Part shown: positions 42,463 to 51,273 of the stretch, piece after piece | Numbering within the stretch: position 1 is the stretch's first letter | Layout of the letters: the number at the start of each line of letters is the position of its first letter | Assembly (NCBI GenBank): GCA_900541915.1 | Contig: UQLS01000012.1 | Location: 1 to 58,234 of the forward strand | Source of the DNA: an uncultured Phascolarctobacterium sp. | GTDB lineage: Bacteria > Bacillota > Negativicutes > Acidaminococcales > Acidaminococcaceae | Reading direction: 5' to 3' | DNA length: 58,234 nucleotides | Made by a program: the position numbers and the translations under genes | Notes under the pieces: model-generated | The model's database searches: none | Told to the model about the DNA's origin: nothing | What the model saw: the letters and a program-made list of their open reading frames with translations, nothing else

Positions 42463-42492
42463 TTGTGTGAAATAAAAGGATTTTCCTATAAT
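42463..42492 (+). promoter_or_regulatory. Promoter of acpS-nnr
   Basis: TTGTGT (42463-42468), an 18-bp spacer and TATAAT (42487-42492), ~44 bp before the acpS start. Confidence 0.65.
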
Positions 42493-42535
42493 ACAGCAGA
42501 ATATTTTAAAATTATAATAAATATGGAGAAAGACT

Positions 42536-42907
42536 ATGATTATCGGTATTGGCTGTGACATTATTGAAATAGCAAGAGTGCAAAAGGCCGTGCAGCGGCA
42601 GGCTTTTCAAAGCAGAGTTTTTTCTGCGGAGGAAATTGCCTACTGCACAAGCAGAGGGCAGCAGCAGTACGCCAGCTTTGCCGCGCGTTTTGCGGCTAAA
42701 GAAGCGGTGCTGAAAGCCTTTGGAACAGGTTTTCGCGGCGGCAGTCTTACTGAAATCGAGGTTTATAATGATGCATTGGGAAGGCCGGAGATAAAATTTT
42801 CCGGGTATTATAAAGAGCTTGCAGAAAAGCGCGGTATGACAAAATGTCATTTATCCTTAACGCACAGCAGGGATAATGCCGCGGCGTATGTAGTAATGGA
42901 GGGATAA
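42536..42907 (+). CDS. acpS: Holo-[acyl-carrier-protein] synthase
   Basis: Transfers phosphopantetheine from CoA to acyl carrier protein. 123 residues, normal for AcpS. Motifs are IGCDIIEIARV (metal-binding Asp), FAARFAAKEAVLKAFGTG (catalytic Glu and Lys) and HLSLTHSRDNAAAYVV. GGAGAAAG precedes the ATG. The gene is followed one base later by nnr, an arrangement common in Firmicutes. Confidence 0.96.
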   Translation: MIIGIGCDIIEIARVQKAVQRQAFQSRVFSAEEIAYCTSRGQQQYASFAARFAAKEAVLKAFGTGFRGGSLTEIEVYNDALGRPEIKFSGYYKELAEKRGMTKCHLSLTHSRDNAAAYVVMEG

Positions 42908-42908
42908 T

Positions 42909-44504
42909 ATGAGGATGGTAACGGCTCAGGAAATGAGAAATATTGATAAAAGAGCGATGGAGGAATTTTCTGTTAATGGTTTGGTTTTAATGGAACATGC
43001 TTCTAAAGCTGTGGCAGACGTAATCAAAAATATTGCTGCAGAAAATGACTGGGAAAAGGTAGTCGTAGTCTGCGGCAAGGGGAATAACGGCGGTGATGGA
43101 TTAGGTGCTGCCCGCTGGCTGGCTGCCTACGGTATGAAAGTGCAGGTGTTGCTGGTCAACGCTGCAGAAGAAGATCTGCATGGTGATGCAGCGGCAGAGC
43201 TGGCAATGTTTAAAAAGGCTGGCGGACGTCTGCAATGTGTAAATGATGCGAATGATTTGCAGCTGGCAGAGGTTATCTGCCTGAAAGCAGATGTATTGGT
43301 TGATGCTTTGCTGGGTACCGGCTTTTATGGCGAACTGGACGGTATGCTGCGTGATATGTGCCGTATTATAAGCAGCAGCGAAAGATACGTTGTTGCAGTT
43401 GATGTTCCTACCGGTGTTAATGCTGACAGTGGTGCAGCAGCTGCTGACGCTGTACACGCGGATTGCACAGTAACCATGGGGTTGGTAAAAACAGGACTTT
43501 TGCTGTATCCGGGCAAAGAGCATACGGGAGAACTTTTCTTGGCACAGATAGGTTTGCCGGAAAAATTAGTAGAAGAATGCGGCAGCAAGAAATATTTACT
43601 GACAGGTGAGATTATCAGAAGTTTGCTGCCTTTGCGTAAAGGTAATGCTCATAAGGGTGATGCAGGCAGAGTTGTAGTTGCGGCAGGCAGCCAGGGATAT
43701 ACTGGTGCTGCGGCGCTATCTTCTTTTGCTGCAGTAAAAGCTGGCGGCGGTTTGGTATCCTTAGTTACTCCTCTCAGCTGCCGTGATGTGCTGAGCGTTA
43801 AGCTTACTGAAGTTATGGTACATGGCCTGCTGGAAAGAATGCCCGGTATTCTTGGCGGCGGTGCAGCGGCAGATATTATTAAACGTGCGAATAGTGCTGA
43901 TGTGCTGGCCATCGGTCCTGGCCTTGGCACGTCAGAGAGTACCCTTGAAGTAGTGCGTGAGGTATTGCAGAAGGTTGAGGTTCCTGTAGTTATTGATGCT
44001 GATGCGTTGACAGCACTAAAGGGACATCTTGATATTCTTCCGCAGATGCAGGCACCCAAAGTACTCACACCGCATCCGGGTGAACTGGCTCGCTTGCTGG
44101 ATATGACACCGGAACAGGTAGACAGAGAGCGTTTAACGTTGGCAGAAAAATATGCCCGTGAATGGAATGCAGTTTTGGTTATTAAAGGTGCGCCTACGGT
44201 TATCGGCTGTCCTGACGGCAGTATCTATGTGAATACTACCGGCTGCAACGCTATGGCAACAGGCGGCAGCGGCGATGTGCTGACTGGGATTATTGCGGCC
44301 TTGGCAGGACAGGAAATCAGGCTGCAGGAAGCAGCGCTGTGCGGTGTCTATCTGCATGGTCTGGCTGGTGAACTGGCAGCAGATGGCTGCATTGGCTTAG
44401 CTGCAGGTCAGATAAGTGAATTTTTGCCGCAGGCCCGCAAGCTGACAGAAGCAGGTTCTGCTGATGAACTCGTTTACAATTATGCTTTAAACGTGATAAA
44501 ATAA
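42909..44504 (+). CDS. nnr: Bifunctional NAD(P)H-hydrate epimerase / dehydratase
   Basis: Repairs hydrated NADH and NADPH. 531 residues with the two usual domains: an N-terminal YjeF_N epimerase (1-~215; VVVCGKGNNGGDGLGAARWLA, VDALLGTGF, VDVPTGVNAD) and a C-terminal ADP-dependent dehydratase of ribokinase fold (~225-510; HKGDAGRVVVAAGS, TPHPGELARLL, VIKGAPTVIG, TGGSGDVLTGIIAAL with the catalytic Asp). It begins one base after acpS and so is co-translated with it. Confidence 0.95.
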   Translation: MRMVTAQEMRNIDKRAMEEFSVNGLVLMEHASKAVADVIKNIAAENDWEKVVVVCGKGNNGGDGLGAARWLAAYGMKVQVLLVNAAEEDLHGDAAAELAMFKKAGGRLQCVNDANDLQLAEVICLKADVLVDALLGTGFYGELDGMLRDMCRIISSSERYVVAVDVPTGVNADSGAAAADAVHADCTVTMGLVKTGLLLYPGKEHTGELFLAQIGLPEKLVEECGSKKYLLTGEIIRSLLPLRKGNAHKGDAGRVVVAAGSQGYTGAAALSSFAAVKAGGGLVSLVTPLSCRDVLSVKLTEVMVHGLLERMPGILGGGAAADIIKRANSADVLAIGPGLGTSESTLEVVREVLQKVEVPVVIDADALTALKGHLDILPQMQAPKVLTPHPGELARLLDMTPEQVDRERLTLAEKYAREWNAVLVIKGAPTVIGCPDGSIYVNTTGCNAMATGGSGDVLTGIIAALAGQEIRLQEAALCGVYLHGLAGELAADGCIGLAAGQISEFLPQARKLTEAGSADELVYNYALNVIK

Positions 44505-44542
44505 AATATTATCAGTAAAAACTACTTGGAGAGGTGAATTTA

Positions 44543-45748
44543 TTGCGCAGAATCTTTATATATGCAGTAATGCTGTGCTGTCTGCTGCTGAGTTCCATAG
44601 CCAGTGCAGCGCAGGTAACCGATGCCAAATGGGGTGTCGATGCTGAAAATGTGGTTCGATTGGTTGTAGACGCTACCGAGCCTGTTGATTATACCGTGGA
44701 AAACGGCAGTGGGACACTGACGCTGACTGTTGATGCTCCCTATAAAGAAAGTATCAATAAGACAGAAAAAATCAGAAGCTCACTGGCTCCGTCCATGCAG
44801 ACGGTATCCATGGGCGATAAAACTGTCATCAAGGTACATCTCAGCAGAGCTATTGCTGCAACGGACTATAAATCTTTTACTTTAAAAAAAGATCCTAAGA
44901 CTAATCGCCCTTACCGCGTGGTGCTGGACATTACGGCAGATAAGAAGGCTGCTGCCTCAACAAGCAGTAAGCCTGCGGTAGGAACTGTAGTAAGCAATAA
45001 GCCGGTTGTAGGTAATAAGCCTGTCAGCGGCGGCAGCAAAACTCCCGTTGTTAAACCGGAAAGCAAGCCTGTTGTAAGCAACGAAAGCACTTCTGAAAAG
45101 AAGGACAAGAAAGAGGAAGAAAAGAAACCTGCTAAGCCTGAGGCGATTAAAGGCAATGGCAAGTTTGATACCAGCGGTGGTCTGAAAGGCAAAGTTATTA
45201 CTATTGACGCAGGCCATGGCGGCAGCGACCCTGGTGCAGTAGGTGCTGAAGGTACCAAGGAAAAGGATGTAACTCTTGATATTGCCAAAAAGCTGGAAGC
45301 ACTGCTGAAAAAAGAGGGTGCTAAAGTTTATATGACGCGTACTACTGATAAGGATGTATGCGCGCCGTATGCCAAGGATGCTGATGAACTGCAGGCAAGG
45401 GTAAATGTAGCGGAAAAATATAATTCTGATCTTTTTATCAGTCTGCATATCAATTCTTCTGTTAATAAAAAGATTGGCGGTTTCAGCAGCTACTATTATC
45501 CGAAAACACAGTACGACCTGAAAATTGCCAAATCCATTCAAAATAAACTGACGGCAAATTTTGGCGTAGATGATTTGGGTGTGCGCGAGGCGAACTTCTA
45601 TGTAGTGAAACGCTGCAGCATGCCGGCAACCTTGCTGGAGCTGTGCTTTATCAGTAATCCTAAGGAAGAAAAGTTGATGAACAGCAACTGGTTTAAAACC
45701 AAGACTGCGAAAATGATTGCCGAAGGTATTGAAGATTATTTTAAATAA
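44543..45748 (+). CDS. N-acetylmuramoyl-L-alanine amidase with AMIN domain
   Basis: Exported peptidoglycan amidase, about 401 residues. A signal peptide (~1-23, ending IASA) is followed by an AMIN domain (~25-135) for wall or envelope targeting, a low-complexity Lys/Pro/Val/Glu linker (~140-205) and an Amidase_3 catalytic domain. Its zinc ligands are visible in IDAGHGGSDPG (His), EKDVTLDIA (Glu) and SLHINSS (His), and the catalytic Glu in LLELCFISN. It cuts between muramic acid and the stem peptide. Start TTG 44543 lies eight bases after GGAGAGG; GTG 44534 overlaps that site. The GerMN lipoprotein gene follows by 22 bases. Confidence 0.93.
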   Translation: MRRIFIYAVMLCCLLLSSIASAAQVTDAKWGVDAENVVRLVVDATEPVDYTVENGSGTLTLTVDAPYKESINKTEKIRSSLAPSMQTVSMGDKTVIKVHLSRAIAATDYKSFTLKKDPKTNRPYRVVLDITADKKAAASTSSKPAVGTVVSNKPVVGNKPVSGGSKTPVVKPESKPVVSNESTSEKKDKKEEEKKPAKPEAIKGNGKFDTSGGLKGKVITIDAGHGGSDPGAVGAEGTKEKDVTLDIAKKLEALLKKEGAKVYMTRTTDKDVCAPYAKDADELQARVNVAEKYNSDLFISLHINSSVNKKIGGFSSYYYPKTQYDLKIAKSIQNKLTANFGVDDLGVREANFYVVKRCSMPATLLELCFISNPKEEKLMNSNWFKTKTAKMIAEGIEDYFK

Positions 45749-45770
45749 AACCGGTATGGAGGATAAACTA

Positions 45771-46307
45771 TTGAAGAAACTTATTGTTTTGCTGCTGATG
45801 CTCTGCAGTTTGCTGAGTGTGGCTGGCTGTGATACAATCAGCGAAGGCAGTAATGATAAACAGCAGCCGGCGCAGGTAGAAACAAAGAAAATCAGCTTTG
45901 TTGTTTACCGTCCGACAGCGGATGGCAGTGAAAAGCTGCTGCCGGAGAAGATAACTGTGGAAGACGATGGCAAAGGCTTGCCTGAAAATGCCCTGCGCGC
46001 ACTTATTGAAGGAAAACCGCAGAGCGATAAAACGGCAGATATAGTTCCCAAAGGTACTAAGGTATTGGGACTGAAAATTGCATCTGACGGTACGGCTTAT
46101 GCCGATTTCAGCAAAGAAATTGCCAAACGTGACCAAGGGTCGTATAATGAGTTTATGCTGACCGGTGCAATTGTCAACACTCTGACGGAGTTCCCTGAAA
46201 TTAAACAGGTACAGATTCTGGTAGAGGGTGAAAAAGTTATTACATTAGGCGGACATATGGATCTGGAAGATCCGTTGAAGCGCAACAAAACTTTATTGCA
46301 GAAATAA
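45771..46307 (+). CDS. GerMN-domain lipoprotein
   Basis: 178-residue lipoprotein. Lipobox SVAGC gives lipidation at about Cys22, followed by a flexible Ser/Asp/Gln-rich segment and one GerMN (sporulation/germination-associated) domain from ~45 (KISFVVYRPTADGSEKLLPE through FPEIKQVQILVEGEKVITLGG). GerM domains bind or remodel peptidoglycan-associated complexes; pairing with an amidase gene directly upstream supports an envelope role. Start TTG 45771 has GGAGG eight bases before it; ATG 45756 abuts that site. A terminator follows. Confidence 0.88.
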   Translation: MKKLIVLLLMLCSLLSVAGCDTISEGSNDKQQPAQVETKKISFVVYRPTADGSEKLLPEKITVEDDGKGLPENALRALIEGKPQSDKTADIVPKGTKVLGLKIASDGTAYADFSKEIAKRDQGSYNEFMLTGAIVNTLTEFPEIKQVQILVEGEKVITLGGHMDLEDPLKRNKTLLQK

Positions 46308-46308
46308 T

Positions 46309-46344
46309 AAAAGCAGTACCGGCTTTGGTCGGTACTGCTTTTTT
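46309..46344 (+). terminator. Intrinsic terminator between the GerMN gene and tsaE
   Basis: AAGCAGTACC pairs with GGTACTGCTT around a ten-base loop, followed by TTTT. The tsaE start lies 17 bp after it, so tsaE needs read-through or a promoter not seen here. Confidence 0.88.
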
Positions 46345-46360
46345 AAAAGAGAGGAATAGT

Positions 46361-46834
46361 ATGGAAATCTATTTAGCAAACAGTGAAGCTACGGAAAAAC
46401 TGGGCATGCTTTTAGGTACGCTGGCAGAAAGCGGCGATGTTTTCTGCTTTACCGGCGACTTGGGAGCTGGCAAAACTCTGATGAGCCGCGGCGTTGCTGC
46501 AGGTCTTGGAGCTGATACAGCTGAGGTGAACAGCCCTACTTTTACGATTATGAATATTTATCAGGGCAAAAAGCTGGAAATACGTCATTTTGATTTATAT
46601 CGACTCAACAGACCGGAAGAACTGGAAGATATCGGCTTTGACGAATACTGCGGCGGTGATGGCGTTACCCTGATTGAATGGGCAGAGCTCTTTCCGGAGC
46701 AGCTGCCGGAAGAATATCTGCAGATAACACTTTTGCATGATGGTGAAGGACGCAAAGCTATTTTAGAGCCGCGAGGCAGCAGATACGAAGAAATTATTAA
46801 AGGAGTGGAGCATTGTGCTGACTTTAGCCATTGA
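46361..46834 (+). CDS. tsaE: tRNA t6A synthesis ATPase TsaE
   Basis: P-loop ATPase that drives the TsaB-TsaD complex in making threonylcarbamoyl-adenosine (t6A37) in ANN-decoding tRNAs. 157 residues. Walker A is GDLGAGKT, and NSPTFTIMNIY, HFDLYRL and LIEWAELFPEQLP are the family's signature blocks. ATG 46361 follows AGAGAGG. The gene overlaps tsaB by 20 bases and starts the cluster tsaE-tsaB-rimI-tsaD. Confidence 0.96.
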   Translation: MEIYLANSEATEKLGMLLGTLAESGDVFCFTGDLGAGKTLMSRGVAAGLGADTAEVNSPTFTIMNIYQGKKLEIRHFDLYRLNRPEELEDIGFDEYCGGDGVTLIEWAELFPEQLPEEYLQITLLHDGEGRKAILEPRGSRYEEIIKGVEHCADFSH

Positions 46835-47525
46835 AACAGCTACTAAAGTTTGCAGCGCGGCTTTGTGCTGTGATGGTGAAATTATTGCCGCTTATGATGT
46901 GAATACTGGTATGACTCATTCAGAAGGTTTGCTGCCGCAGTTGGAGCAGCTTTTGCAGCGTACCGGTGTACAAAAAAATGAGATAGATTTATTGGCTGTA
47001 AGTATGGGACCTGGTTCTTTTACCGGGCTGCGCATAGGTCTTGCTACTGCCGAAGCTATGGCTTACAGCTGGCAGTGCTGTCTGCATGGCGTTGATACCT
47101 TGGAGGGCCTGGCATATAATATCCAGCTGGAAGGCATGGTGTTATCCCCAGTTCTGGATGCTCAGAAAGGCAATTACTATCAGGCACTGTTTCAGTGGCA
47201 GGATGGCAAGCTGGAAAAGCTGGCAGATACAGAGGTTGTGAATAAAGAGCGCCTTTTGGAACGTATTGCTGTTTTTGGTACGCCGGCTCTGCTGCTTGGC
47301 GAATGCAGCAAATTAAAGCAAGAAGAACTGCCGCAGTGGCTCAAGATAGCACCGCAGAATTTGCGCATGCCTAAGGCTGCTTCCGTAGCACTGGCAGCGC
47401 TGGAAGGCTTTGACCCACAGACGGATAAAAAGATTTTTGGCCTGGAGCCATATTATATACGCAGATCAGAGGCGGAGGAATTATGGGAGAAACGACAGAA
47501 AGAATTATCAGCTTCAGAGAAATGA
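46815..47525 (+). CDS. tsaB: tRNA t6A synthesis protein TsaB
   Basis: Non-catalytic ASKHA-fold partner of TsaD, 236 residues. The N-terminal LAIETATKVCSAAL and MGPGSFTGLRIGLATAEAMAY are diagnostic. It begins with GTG 46815 (AGGAG seven bases upstream) inside the end of tsaE, and its own end overlaps rimI, so the cluster is translationally coupled throughout. Confidence 0.95.
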   Translation: MLTLAIETATKVCSAALCCDGEIIAAYDVNTGMTHSEGLLPQLEQLLQRTGVQKNEIDLLAVSMGPGSFTGLRIGLATAEAMAYSWQCCLHGVDTLEGLAYNIQLEGMVLSPVLDAQKGNYYQALFQWQDGKLEKLADTEVVNKERLLERIAVFGTPALLLGECSKLKQEELPQWLKIAPQNLRMPKAASVALAALEGFDPQTDKKIFGLEPYYIRRSEAEELWEKRQKELSASEK

Positions 47526-47962
47526 AAGCAGCAGATATTCCTGCGGTGGTGAAAATTGAAGCAGAAGCTTTTTATGACGCTTGGAATGAGAGCATGCTTT
47601 TAAATGAAATAAATAATAATCTGACTCATTATATAGTTATGGAAATTGCCGGTGAATTGATTGGTTATGCCGGCTTTTGGCTGGTTGCAGGTGAAGCGCA
47701 GATTACCCGCGTGGCTGTTGCCGAGCAGGAACGCGGCAAGAATTTTGGCGTTCGTCTTACTGCAGCACTGGTTAATAAAGCCTGGGAACTGGATGCTGAG
47801 GCTGTAACACTGGAGGTAAGGGAAAGCAATATTGCCGCTCAGAAAACATATCTTACCTGCGGTTTTGCCAGTGAGGGCATCCGTCCCAACTATTATGAGG
47901 ATAATCACGAAAATGCAGTAATTATGTGGTTGTACAGGCAAGGAGCAGCACATGAAGAATAA
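47483..47962 (+). CDS. rimI: Ribosomal protein S18-alanine N-acetyltransferase-like (RimI)
   Basis: GNAT acetyltransferase, 159 residues. The acetyl-CoA site is the VAVAEQERGKNFGVRLT block (Q/RxxGxG/A type), and LEVRESNIAAQKTYLTCGF is the RimI-like motif B. Named by similarity and by its standard place between tsaB and tsaD; S18 acetylation in this organism is not established. GGAGG precedes the ATG. Confidence 0.92.
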   Translation: MGETTERIISFREMKAADIPAVVKIEAEAFYDAWNESMLLNEINNNLTHYIVMEIAGELIGYAGFWLVAGEAQITRVAVAEQERGKNFGVRLTAALVNKAWELDAEAVTLEVRESNIAAQKTYLTCGFASEGIRPNYYEDNHENAVIMWLYRQGAAHEE

Positions 47963-48968
47963 AGATGTATATATTTTAGGTATAGAAAGCAGCTGTGACG
48001 AAACTGCTGCTGCAGTAGTAAAAAATGGACGTGAGGTTCTGAGCAATATTATTTCCTCGCAGATTGTTGTACATCGTAAATTTGGCGGCGTAGTGCCTGA
48101 AATTGCTTCCCGTAAGCATATTGAAAACATTATGCCGGTTATTGATGAAGCCTTGCGGCAGGCGGATAAAACTCTGGCTGATATTGATGCAGTGGCAGTA
48201 ACTTATGGACCGGGCCTTGTAGGGGCATTGCTGGTTGGTTTGTCTGCTGCCAAGTCATTGGCGTGGGCTGCTGATAAGCCGTTAATCGGTGTTAATCATC
48301 TGGAAGGCCATGTATTTGCCAACTTTTTGTCAGATGCAGATTTAGAGCCGCCGTTCATGGCTTTGGTAGTAAGCGGCGGGCATACTGCGCTTTTGAAGGT
48401 TACCAGTTATAACAGCTTTGAGCTGCTAGGACAGACTCGTGATGATGCAGCAGGTGAAGCCTTTGATAAAATTGCCCGTGTTATGGGTTTGCCTTATCCG
48501 GGTGGACCGGAAATAGAAAAACTTGCACTGAACGGCAATCCGCAGGCGATTGAGTTTCCGGTTGCCAAACTGGATGCGCCGTATGAATTCAGTTTCAGTG
48601 GTTTGAAGTCAGCTGTAATAAACTATCTGCATACACAAAAACAGCGCGGTGCGGAGATTAATTATGCTGATGTAGCGGCATCTTTCCAGCAGGCAGTTGT
48701 TAATGCATTAGTGAAGAAGGCTGTTCAGGCATTGCAGGATACGGGGCTGAAAGAAATAGTATTGGCGGGCGGCGTATCTGCCAATAAAACACTGCAAACA
48801 GAATTAGCACGTGCTGTAAGCGAGGTTGGCGCCCGACTGGTACATCCTACACCAATCCTGTGTACAGATAACGCAGTAATGATAGCCTGCCGCGGTTACT
48901 TTATGTACCAGGCTGGAATGAGCAGTCCACTGGACCTGAACGCTGTTCCTTCGTTAAAACTGGGTTAA
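47952..48968 (+). CDS. tsaD: tRNA N6-adenosine threonylcarbamoyltransferase TsaD
   Basis: Catalytic subunit for t6A37 formation, 338 residues, family length. Metal-binding and active-site blocks are IESSCDETAAAVV, PEIASRKHIENI (His), TYGPGLVGALLVG, NHLEGHVFAN (the HxxxH iron/metal pair) and SGGHTALL, and GGVSANKTLQ near the end. It overlaps rimI by 11 bases. The cluster ends here; a DnaA-box-rich intergenic stretch follows. Confidence 0.97.
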   Translation: MKNKDVYILGIESSCDETAAAVVKNGREVLSNIISSQIVVHRKFGGVVPEIASRKHIENIMPVIDEALRQADKTLADIDAVAVTYGPGLVGALLVGLSAAKSLAWAADKPLIGVNHLEGHVFANFLSDADLEPPFMALVVSGGHTALLKVTSYNSFELLGQTRDDAAGEAFDKIARVMGLPYPGGPEIEKLALNGNPQAIEFPVAKLDAPYEFSFSGLKSAVINYLHTQKQRGAEINYADVAASFQQAVVNALVKKAVQALQDTGLKEIVLAGGVSANKTLQTELARAVSEVGARLVHPTPILCTDNAVMIACRGYFMYQAGMSSPLDLNAVPSLKLG

Positions 48969-48982
48969 ACAAAAGTACATTT

Positions 48983-49109
48983 TGTGCATAAGCCTGTGGA
49001 TAATGTGGATAAAAAATAGAAAATAACATGCACAAGCCATTTATGCTGTGGATAAGATTGTGTATAAACCTTAGTAATTGTGGATTATTTTACAGCAAGA
49101 TGTGGAAAA
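48983..49109 (+). promoter_or_regulatory. Cluster of seven same-strand DnaA boxes
   Basis: Perfect TGTGGATAA (reverse complement of the consensus TTATCCACA) occurs at 48995-49003, 49004-49012 (directly abutting) and 49047-49055. One-mismatch copies are at 48983-48991 (TGTGCATAA), 49059-49067 (TGTGTATAA), 49079-49087 (TGTGGATTA) and 49101-49109 (TGTGGAAAA). All face the same way in ~127 bp of the 168-bp gap between tsaD and the sensor kinase gene. Likely a DnaA-binding locus: titration site, DnaA-regulated promoter, or part of an origin, though no dnaA or dnaN gene is near. Confidence 0.7.
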
Positions 49110-49136
49110 AACATTTTGTGGGGATGAGGGGTAAAC

Positions 49137-50513
49137 ATGCTGAACAATTTGACAGCAGAACAAAAAAACATTTTACAGAATATGCTGCCGGCTTTAGGAT
49201 TGGCATCTGATATAGCCAGAGCTAAATTAACCGTTTTTTTGCCGGACAGTGATAAAAAATTTTTCAACATCTATAAACAAATCAGGCCGCTGACCTTGCT
49301 GGGAGAAGCTGGGGCCGATATGTCAGGGCAGCGGGTGCGTTGTCTGGAAGAACCCTTGGTAGCGCGCGCCATGCAGCAAAATATTCCTGTGACAGGCAAG
49401 CGTGAGTGGAAGCTGGGAATTTTCAGTAGCTTTCGCGTTTTTCCACTCAGGGATGGTTTTGGTAAATGTTTCGGAGCGCTCAGCTTTGATACAGATGATC
49501 CTGACGAGGTTATGCTGCGTACTGCGTTAGACTTTTTAATGAGCGTACCTGTTGGCAGCGTGCGTCAATACGAAAGACTGTCGCCGGAAGACGGTTTAAT
49601 GGTTGTCGATGCTCAAAAAGTAATTATTGCAGTTAATAATAAAGCACGCCATATTTTTCAGGTACTGCATGTTGCTGATGTTTTAGGACGCAGAACTAAT
49701 GATTTGGCTATTAACTGGCCGCTGGTAGGGATGGTTATTGACACCGGCATTGCCGAGAGCAAGCAGTTTTTTATGCATGGCAGACTGCTTTTGATGAAGG
49801 TATTGCCTGTGCCTGCCCGGCCTAAAAGCAATTGTGCCATTGTTATTTTGCAGGATATTACCGAGCTGCATAAAAAAGATGAAGAACTGCTGATAAAGTC
49901 TGCGGTCATCAAGGAAATTCATCATCGTGTGAAGAACAATCTGCAGACTATTGTCAGCCTGCTGCGTTTGCAGGAGCGCCGTACTGAAAGCAGTGAAGCA
50001 AAAAGTATTTTGCAGGACTGCATAGGCAGAGTGAACAGCATTGCCGTAGTGCATGAATATCTTTCTCAGCAGGGAGATGGTATGATTGACGTAGGCAAGG
50101 TGGCAAAAAGTATTTATCAGGCGCTTGTCAGCAGTATGCTGAATTCTGATTTTGTACTGGAAACTGATTTTGCTACCGATAATGTGCTGCTGCCATCAGA
50201 AAAGGCGACAAGTATTGCCCTGATTTTAAACGAGCTGCTGCAAAATGCTATTGAGCATGCTTTTGCAGGCAGAACAAACGGCAAGCTGACAGTGCGGTTT
50301 AACGACAGCGGCAGCTGCTATGAGCTTTTGATTGCCGATAATGGCGTGGGACTGCCGCCGGATTTTTCCTGGCAGCAGAGCAGCAGTCTTGGACTTAAAA
50401 TTATCAAGACGATGGCAGAGGCTGACTTGAAAGGCAGTTTTGCTTTAGTGCCGCTGGCTGATGGCGGTGTGCAGGCTTCGGTGATTATTCCTAAAGGCGG
50501 TGTTGAAAAATGA
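49137..50513 (+). CDS. PdtaS-like sensor histidine kinase
   Basis: Soluble sensor kinase of 458 residues, with no transmembrane segments. The N-terminal ~150 residues resemble the GAF-like domain of PdtaS/EutW kinases, followed by a PAS-like region (~160-260). The HisKA_2 phosphoacceptor is IKEIHHRVKNNLQTIVSLLRLQ. ATPase-domain boxes are LILNELLQNAIEHAF (N box), IADNGVGLPPDF (G1) and SSLGLKIIKTMA (G2). It overlaps the ANTAR response regulator gene by four bases, forming a PdtaS-PdtaR-type pair. The promoter would lie among the DnaA boxes just upstream. Start ATG 49137 follows GATGAGGGG. Confidence 0.9.
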   Translation: MLNNLTAEQKNILQNMLPALGLASDIARAKLTVFLPDSDKKFFNIYKQIRPLTLLGEAGADMSGQRVRCLEEPLVARAMQQNIPVTGKREWKLGIFSSFRVFPLRDGFGKCFGALSFDTDDPDEVMLRTALDFLMSVPVGSVRQYERLSPEDGLMVVDAQKVIIAVNNKARHIFQVLHVADVLGRRTNDLAINWPLVGMVIDTGIAESKQFFMHGRLLLMKVLPVPARPKSNCAIVILQDITELHKKDEELLIKSAVIKEIHHRVKNNLQTIVSLLRLQERRTESSEAKSILQDCIGRVNSIAVVHEYLSQQGDGMIDVGKVAKSIYQALVSSMLNSDFVLETDFATDNVLLPSEKATSIALILNELLQNAIEHAFAGRTNGKLTVRFNDSGSCYELLIADNGVGLPPDFSWQQSSSLGLKIIKTMAEADLKGSFALVPLADGGVQASVIIPKGGVEK

Positions 50514-51097
50514 TGCAGAAACTGAGAATACTTTTGGCAGACGATGAAGCGCTCATTCGTCTTGACTTGCGTGAGATGCTTACGGAAGCAGGACATGAAA
50601 TAGTAGGTGAGGCAGCCAACGGGCAGGAGGCTGTGCAGCTGGCGCAGGAGCTGCATCCTGATATCGTGATTATGGATGTTAAAATGCCTGTTATGGATGG
50701 GCTGACTGCAGCTCAGCAGATAACTGAGGATGAAATAGCGCCGGTACTTTTGCTTACGGCCTACAGTCAGCAGGATATTGTAGCAAGAGCGACGGAAGCA
50801 GGAGTTATCGCTTATCTGGTTAAACCGGTGCGTGAGCAGCAGCTTTTTCCTGCTGTGGAAGTAGCAGTAAGCCGTTTTCGTGCCTGGCAGGAATTGGGAC
50901 GTGAGCTGGATGAGCTCAAGGAAAGCCTGGCTACACGCAAACTTGTTGACAGAGCTAAAGGAATTTTGATGACTGCTCATAAGATGACGGAGCAGGAAGC
51001 ATATAGAAAAATGCAGCAGTTCAGTATGGCTAAACGTATTAGCTTGAAAAAGCTGGCCGAAGAAATAATAGCTGCCGATGAAAAATATAGAAAATAA
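50510..51097 (+). CDS. ANTAR-domain response regulator (PdtaR/EutV-like)
   Basis: 195 residues. The receiver domain (1-~120) has the phosphorylated aspartate in VIMDVKMPVMDG, an acidic pair DDEA and the switch lysine in YLVKPV. A coiled linker leads to an ANTAR domain (~135-190; ATRKLVDRAKGILMTAHKMTEQEAYRKMQQFSM), which binds paired RNA hairpins and prevents transcription termination. So the output is antitermination rather than DNA binding. Its RNA targets were not found in this window by eye. Overlaps the kinase gene by four bases and ends at a strong terminator. Confidence 0.93.
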   Translation: MMQKLRILLADDEALIRLDLREMLTEAGHEIVGEAANGQEAVQLAQELHPDIVIMDVKMPVMDGLTAAQQITEDEIAPVLLLTAYSQQDIVARATEAGVIAYLVKPVREQQLFPAVEVAVSRFRAWQELGRELDELKESLATRKLVDRAKGILMTAHKMTEQEAYRKMQQFSMAKRISLKKLAEEIIAADEKYRK

Positions 51098-51121
51098 GAG
51101 CCTTAGGGCTCTTATTTTTTT
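51095..51121 (+). terminator. Intrinsic terminator after the ANTAR regulator gene
   Basis: AAGAGCC-TTA-GGGCTCTTATTTTTTT, starting in the stop codon of the regulator gene. Confidence 0.9.
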
Positions 51122-51273
51122 GCCAAGATTAAATTTTACGTTCAGAAGTGTGAAATTGCTGTTCGTAATGGCAAAAATCAGCTTCGCAAAGTAAAAAAAT
51201 CCTTTGGTAAAGATAAAATTGCCGTTCAAAACAGAAATTTGCAAAAAAATTGTAAAAAAACAGATATAAGCTA

